Positions 24,208 to 34,339 are shown, counted from the first letter of the stretch. The stretch is DNA of 64,000 nt from Litorimonas sp964414555 (GCA_964414555.1 CAYPWW010000003.1:21197-85196); one strand, 5' to 3'. A program made the numbers and translations. The notes: generated from the sequence alone by a model not told the origin.

Positions 24208-27200
24208 CCAATCTCGCCGTTGCCGGGGTCCAGATCGCGGGCAATGCGCTCGTCCAAGCGGGCACAGCCATTGCGGCCCAAACCGCGAGCCAGTTCATTT
24301 CCAATGCATTCGACACGCGGAACTTTCAGGGCCCACAGCTCGAGAGCTTTCATCTGCAAACCTCACGCGACGGCGCCCCGATGCCGCGCGTATTCGGACG
24401 GGTGCGGTTGGCAGGGCAGGTGATCTGGGCCAGCCATATGCGCGAAACATCCAGCGAGGAACGCGTCGGCGGTGGAAAAGGCGGGCCAACTCAGACGAAT
24501 TATAGCTATTCGATCAGTTTTGCGATTGGCCTGTGCGAAGGTGAAATCCTCGGCGTTGATCGGATTTGGGCGAATGGCGCGCCACTTGCCACGGACGGGC
24601 TGACGATCCGGACGCATCGCGGAACATCGGATCAGCCGCCCGATCCCGTAATTGCCGCCACCGAACCCGGTGCCGTGCCCGCCTTCCGGGATACGGCCTA
24701 TATCGTCTTTGAGGACTTCCCCTTGGACAATTATGGGGGGCGCTTGCCACAGATCAATGTCGAGATCGTTCGCGCCGTTGGTACGCGGTCTGGACGGCTA
24801 GAAGAACTGGTCCGCTCGGTTTGCTTGCTGCCGGGATCGGGGGAGTTTGCCTATAGTTCGACAATCGTTGAGGAACGCCCAACTCCCGGCCTGACGCGCC
24901 CCGTGAATATGAATAATATGAGCGGGCAGGCAGATTTGGAGCTCGCGCTAGACCAACTACAAGCACAGCTGCCGAATTGTGGAAATGTCTCAATCATCTC
25001 GGCTTGGTTTGGGAGTTCTCTTGCTTGCGGGGAGTGCGAAATCCGTCCGGGGGTTGAACGTCGTGAGCGTGTAACTCGTGGGATCAGTTGGCACGTCGGG
25101 CGCGATGATCGCGGCACGGCCTATCTGATCAGTCAGGATGCAGAAGGTCGCCCGAATTTTGGCGGCACCCCGTCGGATGAGAGTTTGATCTCGGCCATTC
25201 GTTCACTGCGTCAGCGCGGGTTGAGTGTGACGCTTTATCCGTTCCTTATGATGGATGCGGACGGGTTTCCCTGGCGAGGGAGAGTCACGACGCAGGATCA
25301 AAGTGTGACAACGCGAGCGGATGTTGAGGTTTTTTTCGGGACGGCACAGGTTTCAGATTATAGCCTTGGTGCCGGATCTGATCACTATCGCGCCGATGAC
25401 AATCGCTACCGGAATTTCATTCTCTCTCATGCGAATTTGGCGCGCCGCGCTGGCGGTGTTGATCGCTTTATCATCGGCTCTGAGATGAAAGCGCTAACAA
25501 CCTTGCGTGATCCAGCCGGAGCCTTTCCAGCCGTCGAACAGATGGCTGACTTAGCGGCGGATGTGCGCGCCATTTTGGGCCAAGATACGGGTCTGACCTA
25601 TGCGGCGGATTGGTCAGAATATTTTGGGTATCAGCCGCAAGATGGATCGGGTGATGTGTTCTATCACCTTGATCCACTCTGGGCGTCTCCAGCGATTACA
25701 GCCGTCGGAATCGATGCTTATTTTCCACTGTCAGATTGGCGAGATGGGGCGCATCTGGATGCTGATAACTTTGAGACACCTTATGAATTAGATTATCTAA
25801 TTGCGAACATTGAAGGTGGCGAAGGGTATGATTGGTATTACGCTAGTGATGCAGACCGCGAAGCGCAAAACCGATTACCAATTTCCGATTGGGTCTACCG
25901 CTATAAAGACTTACGGAACTGGTGGTCCCAGCCGCATTTCAATGTTGTAGACGGCGTTTCCATCGCGACAGACTGGCAGCCTGAATCCAAACCTTTCTGG
26001 CTGACAGAGGTCGGTTGCCCTGCTGTTCGATACGGCGCGAACCAGCCAAATCTATTCTCTGACGGGAAAAGTATTGAGAGTAATATTCCATATTATTCAG
26101 ATGGTTCACGTGATGATCTCATGCAGCGTCGATACTTGGAAAGCCTTATTGGCTATTGGGCTGGTGCCCAGAACAATCCTGTGTCGATTGTGACAGGGGC
26201 ACGGATGATCGATCCTGATGCGACGAGTGTTTGGGCGTGGGACGCGCGGCCCTTTCCAGACTTTCCAGCGCGAACAGATGTCTGGTCTGATGGCCCAAAT
26301 TGGCAGACGGGTCATTGGATAAACGGGCGGACGGGATTGGTTCCGCTGGGCGATGTTTTGACGGAACTCACGGAGGAAGCAGGACTAGAAGACATTGATG
26401 TCTCTCGCGTCACAGGCCTTGTTTCGGGCTATGTCATTGACCGCCCGATGCGAACGCGAGACGCGCTCATTCCGCTCTTGCAAATTTATGACGTTGTCAT
26501 GGCAGAAACTGCCGGACAGGTAGAATTTTTTGCACCTGATGCGAAGCCCATCTTCGATATAAATCCGTCGGAATTAATTGTTGCGGATATGGGGGCGATC
26601 ACCTTTGAGACAGAAGATGGATCAGCCAGTCTTCGCGATGCGCGTGTCGCTTTTATCGACGCTGGACGCGACTATCAGATTGGCTCCGTTTCTGCGCGAA
26701 ACGATCTGGCCGCGACGGTGCGTGTTGCTGACATACGCGCGCCGCTGGTCATGGACATAGGTCATGCGCGGGCGGTTGCGAATCGTGTTCTCGCACAGAG
26801 CGAACCCGCGCGACACACTGCGCGCTTTGCCGTGCCGCCCTCGACGGCTCGCGCCTTGTCCGCAGGCGGACGTGTCCGGTTGCCGGATACGGACGCAACT
26901 TGGCAGATCACATCTATCCTGTCTGGCACACTGTCAGAGGTGAGTGCCATCCAACTGGCCGAGACCGCGTTTGCGAAAGATGTTTCAGGGCCGACACCTG
27001 TTATAACGGCCACACCCAGCTGGGTGTCAGAGCCGGCTGCTTTGGTTTTTGATCTGCCCGGACGAGCGGGGCCTCATGTTGGTGCGCTGATGTCGCCATT
27101 CCGCCCGGCGAGCTTAGAGGCTGGCGGGCAAAGCGTGACGACAGAGACAGCTGTGAAAATTGGCGCGACACTCAGCCCGCTGACGTTTGCGCCTGTCACA

Positions 27201-27827
27201 GTATGGGACCACATGACGACTCTCGATATCTGGTTGCCGGATGCGACACTCGTTGCGCGACCCGCGGCAGATATACTCTCGCAAGGTAATCGTTTCGCGG
27301 TTGAGACAGCCAAAGGCTGGGAGATTATCGCGGCGGCAAATATAACGCTAATCGGGCCAGAGCAGTGGCGATTGCGGACACTCTTGCGCGGGTTAGATGG
27401 GTCAGATGATGCGCAGGTTGAAAGCCTATCGAGCGGGGCGCGGATTGTCTGGCTCGATGCGGGCCTTGAAACGCTCAGCTTGGATGCTGATTACATCGGT
27501 CAACCCATAGAGCTGTCCGTCGTGGCCGGAGGGCGAACAGGTATTCCTGCGCAATTCACCTATGAGGCCGCGCACCGCCGACCGCTGTCGCCTGTGCATG
27601 CCGAGGTTAAACCAATTCAATCCGGCGTGCGCCTCTCATGGATAGGTCGAAGCGCGATAGATCGCGATGATCCACGGACCTATCGGGTCCGTTGGTTGGA
27701 ACAGGTTTTGGAAACATCCGAGACCGTGGTCGACCTTCCGCTCTCGCTCGGTCAGCAGACGTCTGTAGAGATTTCTGAGATTGATCCGTTTGTTGGACCA
27801 GGGCCTGCGCTGGAAATCTACGTCTAA
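24204..27827 (+). CDS. GTA megatron / host-specificity protein with TIM-barrel domain (g15)
   Basis: A 1207-residue tail-tip protein, the largest GTA gene and the end of the cluster. Order: an N-terminal Ala-rich helical segment (about 1-40); hub-like domains with MPRVFGRVRLAGQVIWA (about 58-74); the GTA TIM-barrel glycosidase-like domain (about 440-740, including DWSEYFGYQPQDGSGDVFY and TEVGCPAVRYGANQPN); then fibronectin-like and beta-rich phage-tail domains. The start at 24204 overlaps the g14 stop; an upstream in-frame start would overlap g14 by 70 nt. It is thought to bind the recipient surface and form the channel for DNA entry. Confidence 0.93.
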   Translation: MTNLAVAGVQIAGNALVQAGTAIAAQTASQFISNAFDTRNFQGPQLESFHLQTSRDGAPMPRVFGRVRLAGQVIWASHMRETSSEERVGGGKGGPTQTNYSYSISFAIGLCEGEILGVDRIWANGAPLATDGLTIRTHRGTSDQPPDPVIAATEPGAVPAFRDTAYIVFEDFPLDNYGGRLPQINVEIVRAVGTRSGRLEELVRSVCLLPGSGEFAYSSTIVEERPTPGLTRPVNMNNMSGQADLELALDQLQAQLPNCGNVSIISAWFGSSLACGECEIRPGVERRERVTRGISWHVGRDDRGTAYLISQDAEGRPNFGGTPSDESLISAIRSLRQRGLSVTLYPFLMMDADGFPWRGRVTTQDQSVTTRADVEVFFGTAQVSDYSLGAGSDHYRADDNRYRNFILSHANLARRAGGVDRFIIGSEMKALTTLRDPAGAFPAVEQMADLAADVRAILGQDTGLTYAADWSEYFGYQPQDGSGDVFYHLDPLWASPAITAVGIDAYFPLSDWRDGAHLDADNFETPYELDYLIANIEGGEGYDWYYASDADREAQNRLPISDWVYRYKDLRNWWSQPHFNVVDGVSIATDWQPESKPFWLTEVGCPAVRYGANQPNLFSDGKSIESNIPYYSDGSRDDLMQRRYLESLIGYWAGAQNNPVSIVTGARMIDPDATSVWAWDARPFPDFPARTDVWSDGPNWQTGHWINGRTGLVPLGDVLTELTEEAGLEDIDVSRVTGLVSGYVIDRPMRTRDALIPLLQIYDVVMAETAGQVEFFAPDAKPIFDINPSELIVADMGAITFETEDGSASLRDARVAFIDAGRDYQIGSVSARNDLAATVRVADIRAPLVMDIGHARAVANRVLAQSEPARHTARFAVPPSTARALSAGGRVRLPDTDATWQITSILSGTLSEVSAIQLAETAFAKDVSGPTPVITATPSWVSEPAALVFDLPGRAGPHVGALMSPFRPASLEAGGQSVTTETAVKIGATLSPLTFAPVTVWDHMTTLDIWLPDATLVARPAADILSQGNRFAVETAKGWEIIAAANITLIGPEQWRLRTLLRGLDGSDDAQVESLSSGARIVWLDAGLETLSLDADYIGQPIELSVVAGGRTGIPAQFTYEAAHRRPLSPVHAEVKPIQSGVRLSWIGRSAIDRDDPRTYRVRWLEQVLETSETVVDLPLSLGQQTSVEISEIDPFVGPGPALEIYV

Positions 27828-27865
27828 GCCGTTGAAAACGCGCTTCAGCGCCTTAGATGTTAGGC

Positions 27866-28807
27866 ATGGCGAAAAACCCTTACACATTGCTCGGCGTGCC
27901 AAAATCCGCGACCGAGAAAGAGATCAAATCTGCGTATCGTAAACTAGCGAAAACGCTGCATCCCGATGTGAACCCAGGAGATGAGAAAAAGGCGGAGCGC
28001 TTCAAAGAAGTCACGGCCGCCTATAATTTGTTGTCGAACCCAGATTTGCGCGCGCAATATGACTCTGGGCGTGTCGATGCGTCGGGTCAGCAGCAAAACC
28101 CCTTTGCGGGTGGTTTTCGTCACGCGAATGCGAGCGGCGGTATGAATACGGGGTTTGGTGGATTTGGCGGCATGGGCGGCCAAGACGATATGGCCGACCT
28201 GTTTTCGTCCCTTTTCGGCATGAATATGGGCGCAGGCGGCGGTGGCTATCAACGGCGCCAGCAGCAACAACAATTTCGCCAACCTCCCCAGCAGGGTGAA
28301 GACATTCGCTATACACTCAAAATGAGCCTGGCAGACGCCCTGACAGGCGGGGTAAAAGACCTTGGTAAAGGCCTAAAAGTCAAATTCCCGAAGGGCATCA
28401 AAGATGGTCAAACGGTCCGGCTGCGCGGCAAAGGTCAACCCGGCGCAAATGGTGGCCCAGCCGGAGACGCGCGGGTGAAAATCTCTGTTCTGCCGCACCG
28501 GAACCTTTCTCGCGATGGAAATGACCTGAAACTCGATGTCCCGATTTCGCTATCAGAAGCTCTCAAAGGCACTGAGATCAACATCGACATGCCATCGGGT
28601 GCGGTCCCTCTGACAATCCCCCCCGGTACGAATAGCGGCAAGCGTTTTCGCTTGAAGGGCAAAGGCGTGAGAGCCAAAGACGGAACCGGTGACCTTTATG
28701 TAACGCCACAGATAAAACTGACGGATGGCGAGTTGGCGGGCGGCAGTGTGATCGCGGATTTACTGCCAGATGGCGAGAAGCACGATCTTCGCAGAGGGTT
28801 GATCTGA
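27866..28807 (+). CDS. DnaJ-type co-chaperone (CbpA/DnaJ class II)
   Basis: A 313-residue J-domain protein that stimulates Hsp70 ATPase. The J domain covers about residues 1-66 with HPD in LHPDVNPGDEK. It is followed by a Gly/Phe/Met-rich linker and a Gln-rich patch (about 90-145), then two C-terminal beta-sandwich domains (DIRYTLKMSLADALTGG; LDVPISLSEALKGTEINI). There is no Cys-rich zinc domain, so it is the CbpA/DjlB-like class rather than DnaJ itself. A start at 27857 would add three residues. It lies 38 nt after the GTA cluster but is not part of it. Confidence 0.9.
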   Translation: MAKNPYTLLGVPKSATEKEIKSAYRKLAKTLHPDVNPGDEKKAERFKEVTAAYNLLSNPDLRAQYDSGRVDASGQQQNPFAGGFRHANASGGMNTGFGGFGGMGGQDDMADLFSSLFGMNMGAGGGGYQRRQQQQQFRQPPQQGEDIRYTLKMSLADALTGGVKDLGKGLKVKFPKGIKDGQTVRLRGKGQPGANGGPAGDARVKISVLPHRNLSRDGNDLKLDVPISLSEALKGTEINIDMPSGAVPLTIPPGTNSGKRFRLKGKGVRAKDGTGDLYVTPQIKLTDGELAGGSVIADLLPDGEKHDLRRGLI

Positions 28808-28864
28808 CAGATGCGTGAGGCGATATTCAGATATTGTTCAGGGGGCGCGGCGTAGAACGCCAAT

Positions 28865-29152
28865 ATGTTGAATAAACGACATATCTTTCGTGCGATTCTT
28901 GCCGCTACGCTGTCTATAGGCGCTGGCGCGAGTGCTTTTGCCGTGCCGCAAAGTCATTTTGTCATGCAGGCGCAAAGCAGTATCTCACCCGCGCAGGCGA
29001 AATCTATCGCACAATCACGAGTAAAAGGCGGCCAAGCCGTTGATATTAAACGCAGTGGCGATACTTATCGCGTGCGTGTTATCGCGCCGAACAATAAAAT
29101 CGTCGATGTTTATATTGACGCCAACACGGGACGCGTCACAAAAGTAAAATAG
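28865..29152 (+). CDS. Secreted PepSY-domain protein
   Basis: A 95-residue protein with a signal peptide (RAILAATLSIGAGASAFA, cleavage near residue 26) and a single PepSY-like domain (ISPAQAKSIAQSRVKGG to VDVYIDANTGRVTKVK). Such periplasmic proteins commonly precede OmpR-family two-component genes, as here (28 nt to the regulator). It may be a sensor accessory, an inhibitor or simply a target of the system. Confidence 0.85.
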   Translation: MLNKRHIFRAILAATLSIGAGASAFAVPQSHFVMQAQSSISPAQAKSIAQSRVKGGQAVDIKRSGDTYRVRVIAPNNKIVDVYIDANTGRVTKVK

Positions 29153-29179
29153 TCCCGACGTTACCTTCAAGGCTCCCCC

Positions 29180-29860
29180 ATGCGCATTCTTATCGTCGAA
29201 GACGACGCCGACCTTTCCCGTCAACTGAAAGCGACCTTCAAGGACGCTGGCTATGCTGTGGATGTCGCCAGTGATGGTGAAGAAGGCCATTTTCTTGGCG
29301 ATACCGAGCCCTATGATGCCGTCGTTCTAGACCTCGGCTTGCCCCTGATTGACGGTGTTTCCGTCCTTCAGAAGTGGCGCGCGGATGGAAAGACGTTCCC
29401 GGTCTTGATCCTGACGGCGCGAGATCAATGGTCTGAAAAAGTCGCCGGTTTTGATGCGGGCGCCGATGATTACCTGACAAAGCCGTTCCACACGGAAGAG
29501 CTGATGGCGCGCTTACGGGCGCTGCTACGCCGCGCGTCGGGTCATACGACAGATACGATTGAAATTGGAGATTTGCGCGTCGACAATCGCGCAGCCCGGG
29601 CCTTTGTCGATGGTCAGGCGATCAAGCTGACAAGTCACGAGTTTCGTCTGTTGTCCTACATGGCGGCGCATGAAGGTCGCGTGATTTCCCGTACGGAACT
29701 CGTCGAGCATATTTATGATCAAGATTTTGACCGTGATTCCAACACGATCGAAGTGTTCGTCGGTCGCTTGCGCAAGAAAATCGGGACCAGCCGTATCGAG
29801 ACTGTACGTGGTCTTGGCTATCGCTTGCTGGACCCAGAAGCGGAAGCGCCTGCGACATAA
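29180..29860 (+). CDS. OmpR/PhoP-family response regulator
   Basis: A 226-residue response regulator. The receiver domain (1-115) has the acidic pocket EDD, phospho-acceptor Asp51 (VVLDLGLP) and Lys101 (YLTKPF). A winged-helix DNA-binding domain (about 128-220) ends with VRGLGYRLLDPE. It is most like the PhoP/FeuP class of alphaproteobacteria. The kinase starts 3 nt downstream, so the pair is certainly cognate; the PepSY gene is upstream in the same direction. Confidence 0.93.
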   Translation: MRILIVEDDADLSRQLKATFKDAGYAVDVASDGEEGHFLGDTEPYDAVVLDLGLPLIDGVSVLQKWRADGKTFPVLILTARDQWSEKVAGFDAGADDYLTKPFHTEELMARLRALLRRASGHTTDTIEIGDLRVDNRAARAFVDGQAIKLTSHEFRLLSYMAAHEGRVISRTELVEHIYDQDFDRDSNTIEVFVGRLRKKIGTSRIETVRGLGYRLLDPEAEAPAT

Positions 29861-29863
29861 TAT

Positions 29864-31258
29864 ATGACGGGGGCGCCGCGATCACTCGTCAGCTCGCTTG
29901 TACGCGGGGCGGCACTTTGGGCGATTCCGGCGCTGGTTTTAGCCGCGCTGGCCCTGACTTGGGTCTCCCGTAGCTCAACATATCGTGGTTTTGATGAACC
30001 TCTAGAGGCGGCTGTGACGGGCCTTATTGCGTCCGTCGAAGTGCGCGAAGACGGGACGTTGCGCTTGTCGCGTGAACTGCCGGACCCGCGATATCAGCGC
30101 GCATTATCAGGTCGATATTGGGTCATGGGAATCCTCGGCGAAGGCGGAGAAATTCTGCCCGCTCTCTCCTCCCGCTCGCTTTATGGCGCGCGGTTTTATG
30201 TGAATGATAATGCAGAGGCTGCGCTAGCCGCCGTTACGGCTGAACCCGTCCGGTTTATTACGGCAGGACCGGATGTCGAAGCGGATGAGACCTTGCGCGT
30301 AGTTGCGCGACAGGTTGCATTTGAGGGCGTCACGGACCCTATTATCGTCGCGGCCGCAGCCGACCGTCAGCCTGTGATCGAGTCGATCCGGACCTTGGTT
30401 CTGACGATGCTTAGTTTGATGCTCTTGGTCACGATTGGCCTGGTTTTCGCCGTTTATACGCAGGTGCGCTTGGGCCTGCGCCCGCTGTTTGATTTGCGGA
30501 ACCGGATTGCAGATGTGCGGGAAGGGCGTGCGGCACAGGTCGACGGCTCTTACCCGCCTGAAATCGCGCCGCTGGCGGGCGAGCTGAATAGCTTGATCGC
30601 GCATAATAAAAATATCGTGGAGCGTGCGCAAACCCATGTGGGTAATCTTGCCCATGCGCTGAAAACGCCCATCGCGGTTCTTCGCAATGAGGCCGCAGCT
30701 GGCAAAACCACAAATTCAGATGTCGTCTCTCGTCAGACTGAGAGCATGTCCGCGCAAGTGGACCATCATTTGCGTCGCGCGCGGGCGGCTGCGCGGGGGC
30801 AAGCCATTGGTGTACGGGCGGATGTCGATCCTGTCGTGGATGGTCTGGTCCGAACACTGCCGCGCATTTACCGCGAGCGTGACCTGATCATCACGAAATC
30901 AGGCGAGACCGGTCTGCGCTTTCGCGGTCATCCGAGAGACCTTGAAGATATGGTCGGGAATCTGATGGATAATGCTGCGAAATGGACCCGCGGCAAGGTC
31001 GAGGTGGATATCCGACGCAGCGCGCCAAGCCAGTTTACGATCTCCGTCCGCGACTCAGGTCCGGGTCTAGAGCCTGAGCAATATGATGAAGCCCTCAAGC
31101 GCGGCGCTCGGCTGGATGAAGCTACGCCCGGCACAGGTCTGGGCCTGTCCATCGTCAGTGATCTGGCGGAAGCCTATAATGGGTCTTTGGAACTAGGTCG
31201 GGCTAAGATTGGCGGTTTAGAGGCTGTTTTGCGTTTGCCCGCCGCACCAGACGGATGA
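29864..31258 (+). CDS. Sensor histidine kinase (PhoQ/FeuQ-like)
   Basis: A 464-residue membrane kinase. TM1 is at about 14-34, a periplasmic domain of about 140 residues follows, and TM2 is at about 176-198. The HAMP-like linker leads to the phospho-acceptor His264 in LAHALKTPIAVLRNE, and then to the ATPase domain with DNAAKW, DSGPGL and GTGLGLSIV. It partners the adjacent response regulator. It overlaps the DUF938 gene by 4 nt. Confidence 0.92.
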   Translation: MTGAPRSLVSSLVRGAALWAIPALVLAALALTWVSRSSTYRGFDEPLEAAVTGLIASVEVREDGTLRLSRELPDPRYQRALSGRYWVMGILGEGGEILPALSSRSLYGARFYVNDNAEAALAAVTAEPVRFITAGPDVEADETLRVVARQVAFEGVTDPIIVAAAADRQPVIESIRTLVLTMLSLMLLVTIGLVFAVYTQVRLGLRPLFDLRNRIADVREGRAAQVDGSYPPEIAPLAGELNSLIAHNKNIVERAQTHVGNLAHALKTPIAVLRNEAAAGKTTNSDVVSRQTESMSAQVDHHLRRARAAARGQAIGVRADVDPVVDGLVRTLPRIYRERDLIITKSGETGLRFRGHPRDLEDMVGNLMDNAAKWTRGKVEVDIRRSAPSQFTISVRDSGPGLEPEQYDEALKRGARLDEATPGTGLGLSIVSDLAEAYNGSLELGRAKIGGLEAVLRLPAAPDG

Positions 31259-31905
31259 GCCAGCCGCCGCCCACTGCCTTAGAAGATCGTGACGTGCGGG
31301 ATGGTCGCCTGTTCTCGCCCTCTGCGGGACGAAACAAAGAGGTCGTTTCAAGCGCCTTAGCAGACCTCCTTCCGCAGGCGGCGTGCGTTCTAGAGATTGC
31401 TAGCGGCACGGGCGAGCAGGGCATTGCGACCTGTCTCAAACGCTCTGATCTGCGCTGGCAGTTCTCTGACCCAGATCCAACCTCGCGCGAGAGCCAAGCG
31501 GCATGGATCGCGCATGAAAAGCTAGATCTGCCCGCACCCCTCAACATCAATACGAGCCAAAACGAATGGACCGTGGGCTTGCCTCACCTCGACGCTATTT
31601 TCTGTGCAAATATGATTCATATCGCCCCGCTTTCCGCGACGGAAGGCTTGGCGGATGGGGCGAAGGAGAGGCTCGATGGAGAAGGTCTGCTGATCCTTTA
31701 TGGCCCCTATCTTTTTGGCGAAGACAGCGCGCCGTCCAATTTGGATTTTGATCTCAGCCTAAAATCCCGAAATCCCGCTTGGGGGGTCCGATCTTTGGAC
31801 CTCGTTAAGCATATCTTCGCACTACGCGGCTTTAATCTCGCAGAGCTCCGCGCCATGCCAAAGAACAACCATATTCTGGTGTTCTCTCAGGGCGGGACAA
31901 ACTGA
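31255..31905 (+). CDS. DUF938 SAM-dependent methyltransferase-like protein
   Basis: A 216-residue DUF938 protein with a class I methyltransferase fold. The SAM-binding loop is LEIASGTGEQG (about 44-54), followed by WQFSDPDPTSRES and IFCANMIHIAP (about 115-125), which are highly characteristic of the family. The substrate is unknown. It is translationally coupled to the upstream kinase by a 4-nt overlap, although a functional link is not evident. Confidence 0.88.
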   Translation: MSQPPPTALEDRDVRDGRLFSPSAGRNKEVVSSALADLLPQAACVLEIASGTGEQGIATCLKRSDLRWQFSDPDPTSRESQAAWIAHEKLDLPAPLNINTSQNEWTVGLPHLDAIFCANMIHIAPLSATEGLADGAKERLDGEGLLILYGPYLFGEDSAPSNLDFDLSLKSRNPAWGVRSLDLVKHIFALRGFNLAELRAMPKNNHILVFSQGGTN

Positions 31906-31988
31906 CGAAACATTGCGGTTTCGTCATGTTTTGGACAGCATTGGGTCATATCCACCCTTGCAGTCTGCAAAGTGAGGAAGGGTTAACC

Positions 31989-33626
31989 GTGTCCAAGATG
32001 AAGCTGACATTGCTGGGGTCCGTCATGGCCTTTGGCTTGGCCCCACAGGCCGTTGCGCAAGACGCGACTTTGATTTTCGCAGATGCGGATCGCTATGAAG
32101 TCGTGCTGGATCAACCCACCCCCCAAAATGAATTTACACCTCTGCGCGATATGGGCGAGACGTCACCGCCGCCACCCGCAAATGATGTCACGCAAGAAGT
32201 GGGTCTTGGGTTGCCAGCCCCCATCCTAACGCCCCAGAGTGCGCCAGAGACAACACGCGAGATTGCCCCACAAGCCGCGCCTGTTGCCGCACCTTCGATC
32301 ACGCCTGGCACGAATATCATGGACATGCCGATCAACGCGCTGCCGTCGATCGCTGATCTCGTGGATCGGGTCAGCCGTTCGACTGTGAATATTATCGTGA
32401 CGACGGATACGGGCGAGACCACATCCGAGGGCCAAGGCTCTGGCTTTGTCATCTCGAACCAACGCGAAGTCGTGACGAATTATCACGTCATCGAAGGCGG
32501 CACGAACATCGACATCGAGTTCAATAACGGAACCCGAATGCCGGCCGAGATCATCGGCACAGATGAAGAAACCGATCTGGCCTTGTTACGCTTGCAGACC
32601 AATGCGCCGATTCCGCATGTGGATTTTCATAGTGGTGAAGAGCTGCGCATCGGCGATTGGGTTGTTGCGATTGGTAACCCCTTTGGTATTGGTCAATCGA
32701 CTTCATTGGGCGTGATTTCAGCCATTGGTCGCGAGCGCGTCGATAGCGGCTCTTACGTCGATTATATCCAGACTGACGCCACGATTAACCGCGGGAACTC
32801 TGGCGGTCCGCTGTTCAATCTGAATGGTGATGTGATTGGCGTGAACTCGGCGATTTACTCCCCCACAGGCGCCAGCGTAGGGATTGCCTTTGTTATCCCG
32901 CATTACACAGCCGAAGAAGTCATCAACTCTATTCGTAAAGATGGTCGCGTGCGGCGTGGTTATCTCGGCGCAGCCCTGCGGACGGCGGAATATTCGCTGG
33001 ATGGACAGCCCGGTGTTTATAAGGGCGGGGCGACAATCACCTCGGCGCTTCCCGGTTCTCCGGCGCAAGTCTACGGGTTGCAAGTCGATGACATTATCCT
33101 GCGTATCAATAATACGGTCGTCAGAAACTCCGTCGAAGCGACTCGCGCCATTGCGGCTATCGCACCGGGACAAGTCGCGAAATTCTATTACGAGCGGGGC
33201 GAGAAACAATTCATGCTCGACGTGCAAATCGGCGAGCGCCCAGAGAAATATGAAATCCGCAAGGCCAGTGCCGAGAGCCAAGGCCTCCCGCCACCTCCAC
33301 CGCCACAGGATATGTCAAAGCCCAAGGTCAATATCGACACTGGGCTGCACCTGCTGGACCTTTCGCCAGAGTTTCGCTCAGCTATTAACATGCGTGCGGA
33401 CCAAGTCGGCGTCTATGTCGAGGCTGTCGATCCCGGCAGTCAAGCCGAGCAGGGCGGTTTTAAAATGGGCATGGTCCTGATGGAAGCTGACGGCCAGCCC
33501 GTCGCGGAAGTCGCAAAATGGAAATCCATCGTGTTGAATGCCAAGTCGGCACAGCAGGACGGGTTAGTCGTAAATGTCAGACGTAAAGATGGCACGGAAA
33601 CCTATATGGTGCTCCCGTTGCTATAA
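31989..33626 (+). CDS. Periplasmic Do-family serine protease (DegP/DegQ-like)
   Basis: A 545-residue HtrA protease. The GTG at 31989 was chosen since GAGGAAGGG lies 6 nt upstream and the product begins with a signal peptide (KLTLLGSVMAFGLAPQAVAQ). A Pro-rich linker (about 50-105) precedes the trypsin-like domain with His166 (VVTNYHVIEG), Asp196 (EETDLALL) and Ser271 (GNSGGPLFN), then two PDZ domains (about 325-415 and 450-540). It degrades misfolded envelope proteins. It lies 29 nt before a second two-component system, suggesting an envelope-stress module. Confidence 0.92.
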   Translation: MSKMKLTLLGSVMAFGLAPQAVAQDATLIFADADRYEVVLDQPTPQNEFTPLRDMGETSPPPPANDVTQEVGLGLPAPILTPQSAPETTREIAPQAAPVAAPSITPGTNIMDMPINALPSIADLVDRVSRSTVNIIVTTDTGETTSEGQGSGFVISNQREVVTNYHVIEGGTNIDIEFNNGTRMPAEIIGTDEETDLALLRLQTNAPIPHVDFHSGEELRIGDWVVAIGNPFGIGQSTSLGVISAIGRERVDSGSYVDYIQTDATINRGNSGGPLFNLNGDVIGVNSAIYSPTGASVGIAFVIPHYTAEEVINSIRKDGRVRRGYLGAALRTAEYSLDGQPGVYKGGATITSALPGSPAQVYGLQVDDIILRINNTVVRNSVEATRAIAAIAPGQVAKFYYERGEKQFMLDVQIGERPEKYEIRKASAESQGLPPPPPPQDMSKPKVNIDTGLHLLDLSPEFRSAINMRADQVGVYVEAVDPGSQAEQGGFKMGMVLMEADGQPVAEVAKWKSIVLNAKSAQQDGLVVNVRRKDGTETYMVLPLL

Positions 33627-33655
33627 AACTTAAGTGAATCAAAGGGTGGGGGCCC

Positions 33656-34339
33656 ATGGAGAAGCAGATGCGAATACTCGTTGTCGAAGATGACTCGGTT
33701 GCGGCCGAATATGTCCGAAAAGGACTGATGGAGGCCGGCCATGTTGTCGATCTCGCCCCCGATGGAGATCTGGGGTTAGAAATGGCCCGCGCCGCAGATT
33801 ATGATGCTTTGATTCTGGACCGGATGCTGCCAAAGCGTGACGGGTTGGAGTTGCTCTCTGATTTGCGCGAAGACGGCGATGCAACGCCCGTGCTGATCCT
33901 ATCAGCGCTAGGTGAAGTCGATCAAAAAGTCGAAGGCTTGCGAGCCGGTGGCGATGATTATCTCGCCAAGCCCTACAGCTTCACGGAACTCCTCGCGCGT
34001 GTCGAAGCGATTGGGCGCCGCTCTGATCCTACGGCGGCTGTCACAAAGCTGAAAGTCGGCGGGTTGGAGATGGACCTCCTCGCGCGGACCGTTCGTCGCG
34101 ATGGTCAGAAAATTCTCCTGCAACCGCGCGAATTTCGCCTGTTGGAATGTCTGATGCGCAATGCGGGTCGGGTTGTGACCCGCACGATGTTGCTTGAAAA
34201 AGTCTGGGACTACCACTTTGACCCCCAGACCAACGTTATCGACGTCCATATTTCGCGCCTGCGTGGCAAGATCGACAAAGAGTTCGATGAGCCGCTGCTA
34301 CATACTGTGCGCGGTGCGGGCTATCGCTTGCAGGTCTAG
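33656..34339 (+). CDS. OmpR-family response regulator
   Basis: A 227-residue regulator with receiver Asp55 (LILDRMLPKRDG) and Lys105 (YLAKPY) and a winged-helix output domain ending TVRGAGYRLQV. It resembles the CopR/QseB group. A start at 33668 would remove four residues, but GGGTGGGGG lies just before 33656. It is followed after 24 nt by its kinase and preceded by the Do protease. Confidence 0.92.
   Translation: MEKQMRILVVEDDSVAAEYVRKGLMEAGHVVDLAPDGDLGLEMARAADYDALILDRMLPKRDGLELLSDLREDGDATPVLILSALGEVDQKVEGLRAGGDDYLAKPYSFTELLARVEAIGRRSDPTAAVTKLKVGGLEMDLLARTVRRDGQKILLQPREFRLLECLMRNAGRVVTRTMLLEKVWDYHFDPQTNVIDVHISRLRGKIDKEFDEPLLHTVRGAGYRLQV

Noticed and set aside
13050..27827. An active prophage instead of a GTA
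   Set aside because: There is no integrase, att repeat, replication or lysis gene, and gene order g1-g15 with the g10, g12-g15 families is specific to GTA.
27825..27856. GCGC-TTCA-GCGC hairpin after the GTA cluster
   Set aside because: The 4-bp stem is too short and lacks a T tract; a terminator for the cluster is not clear here.
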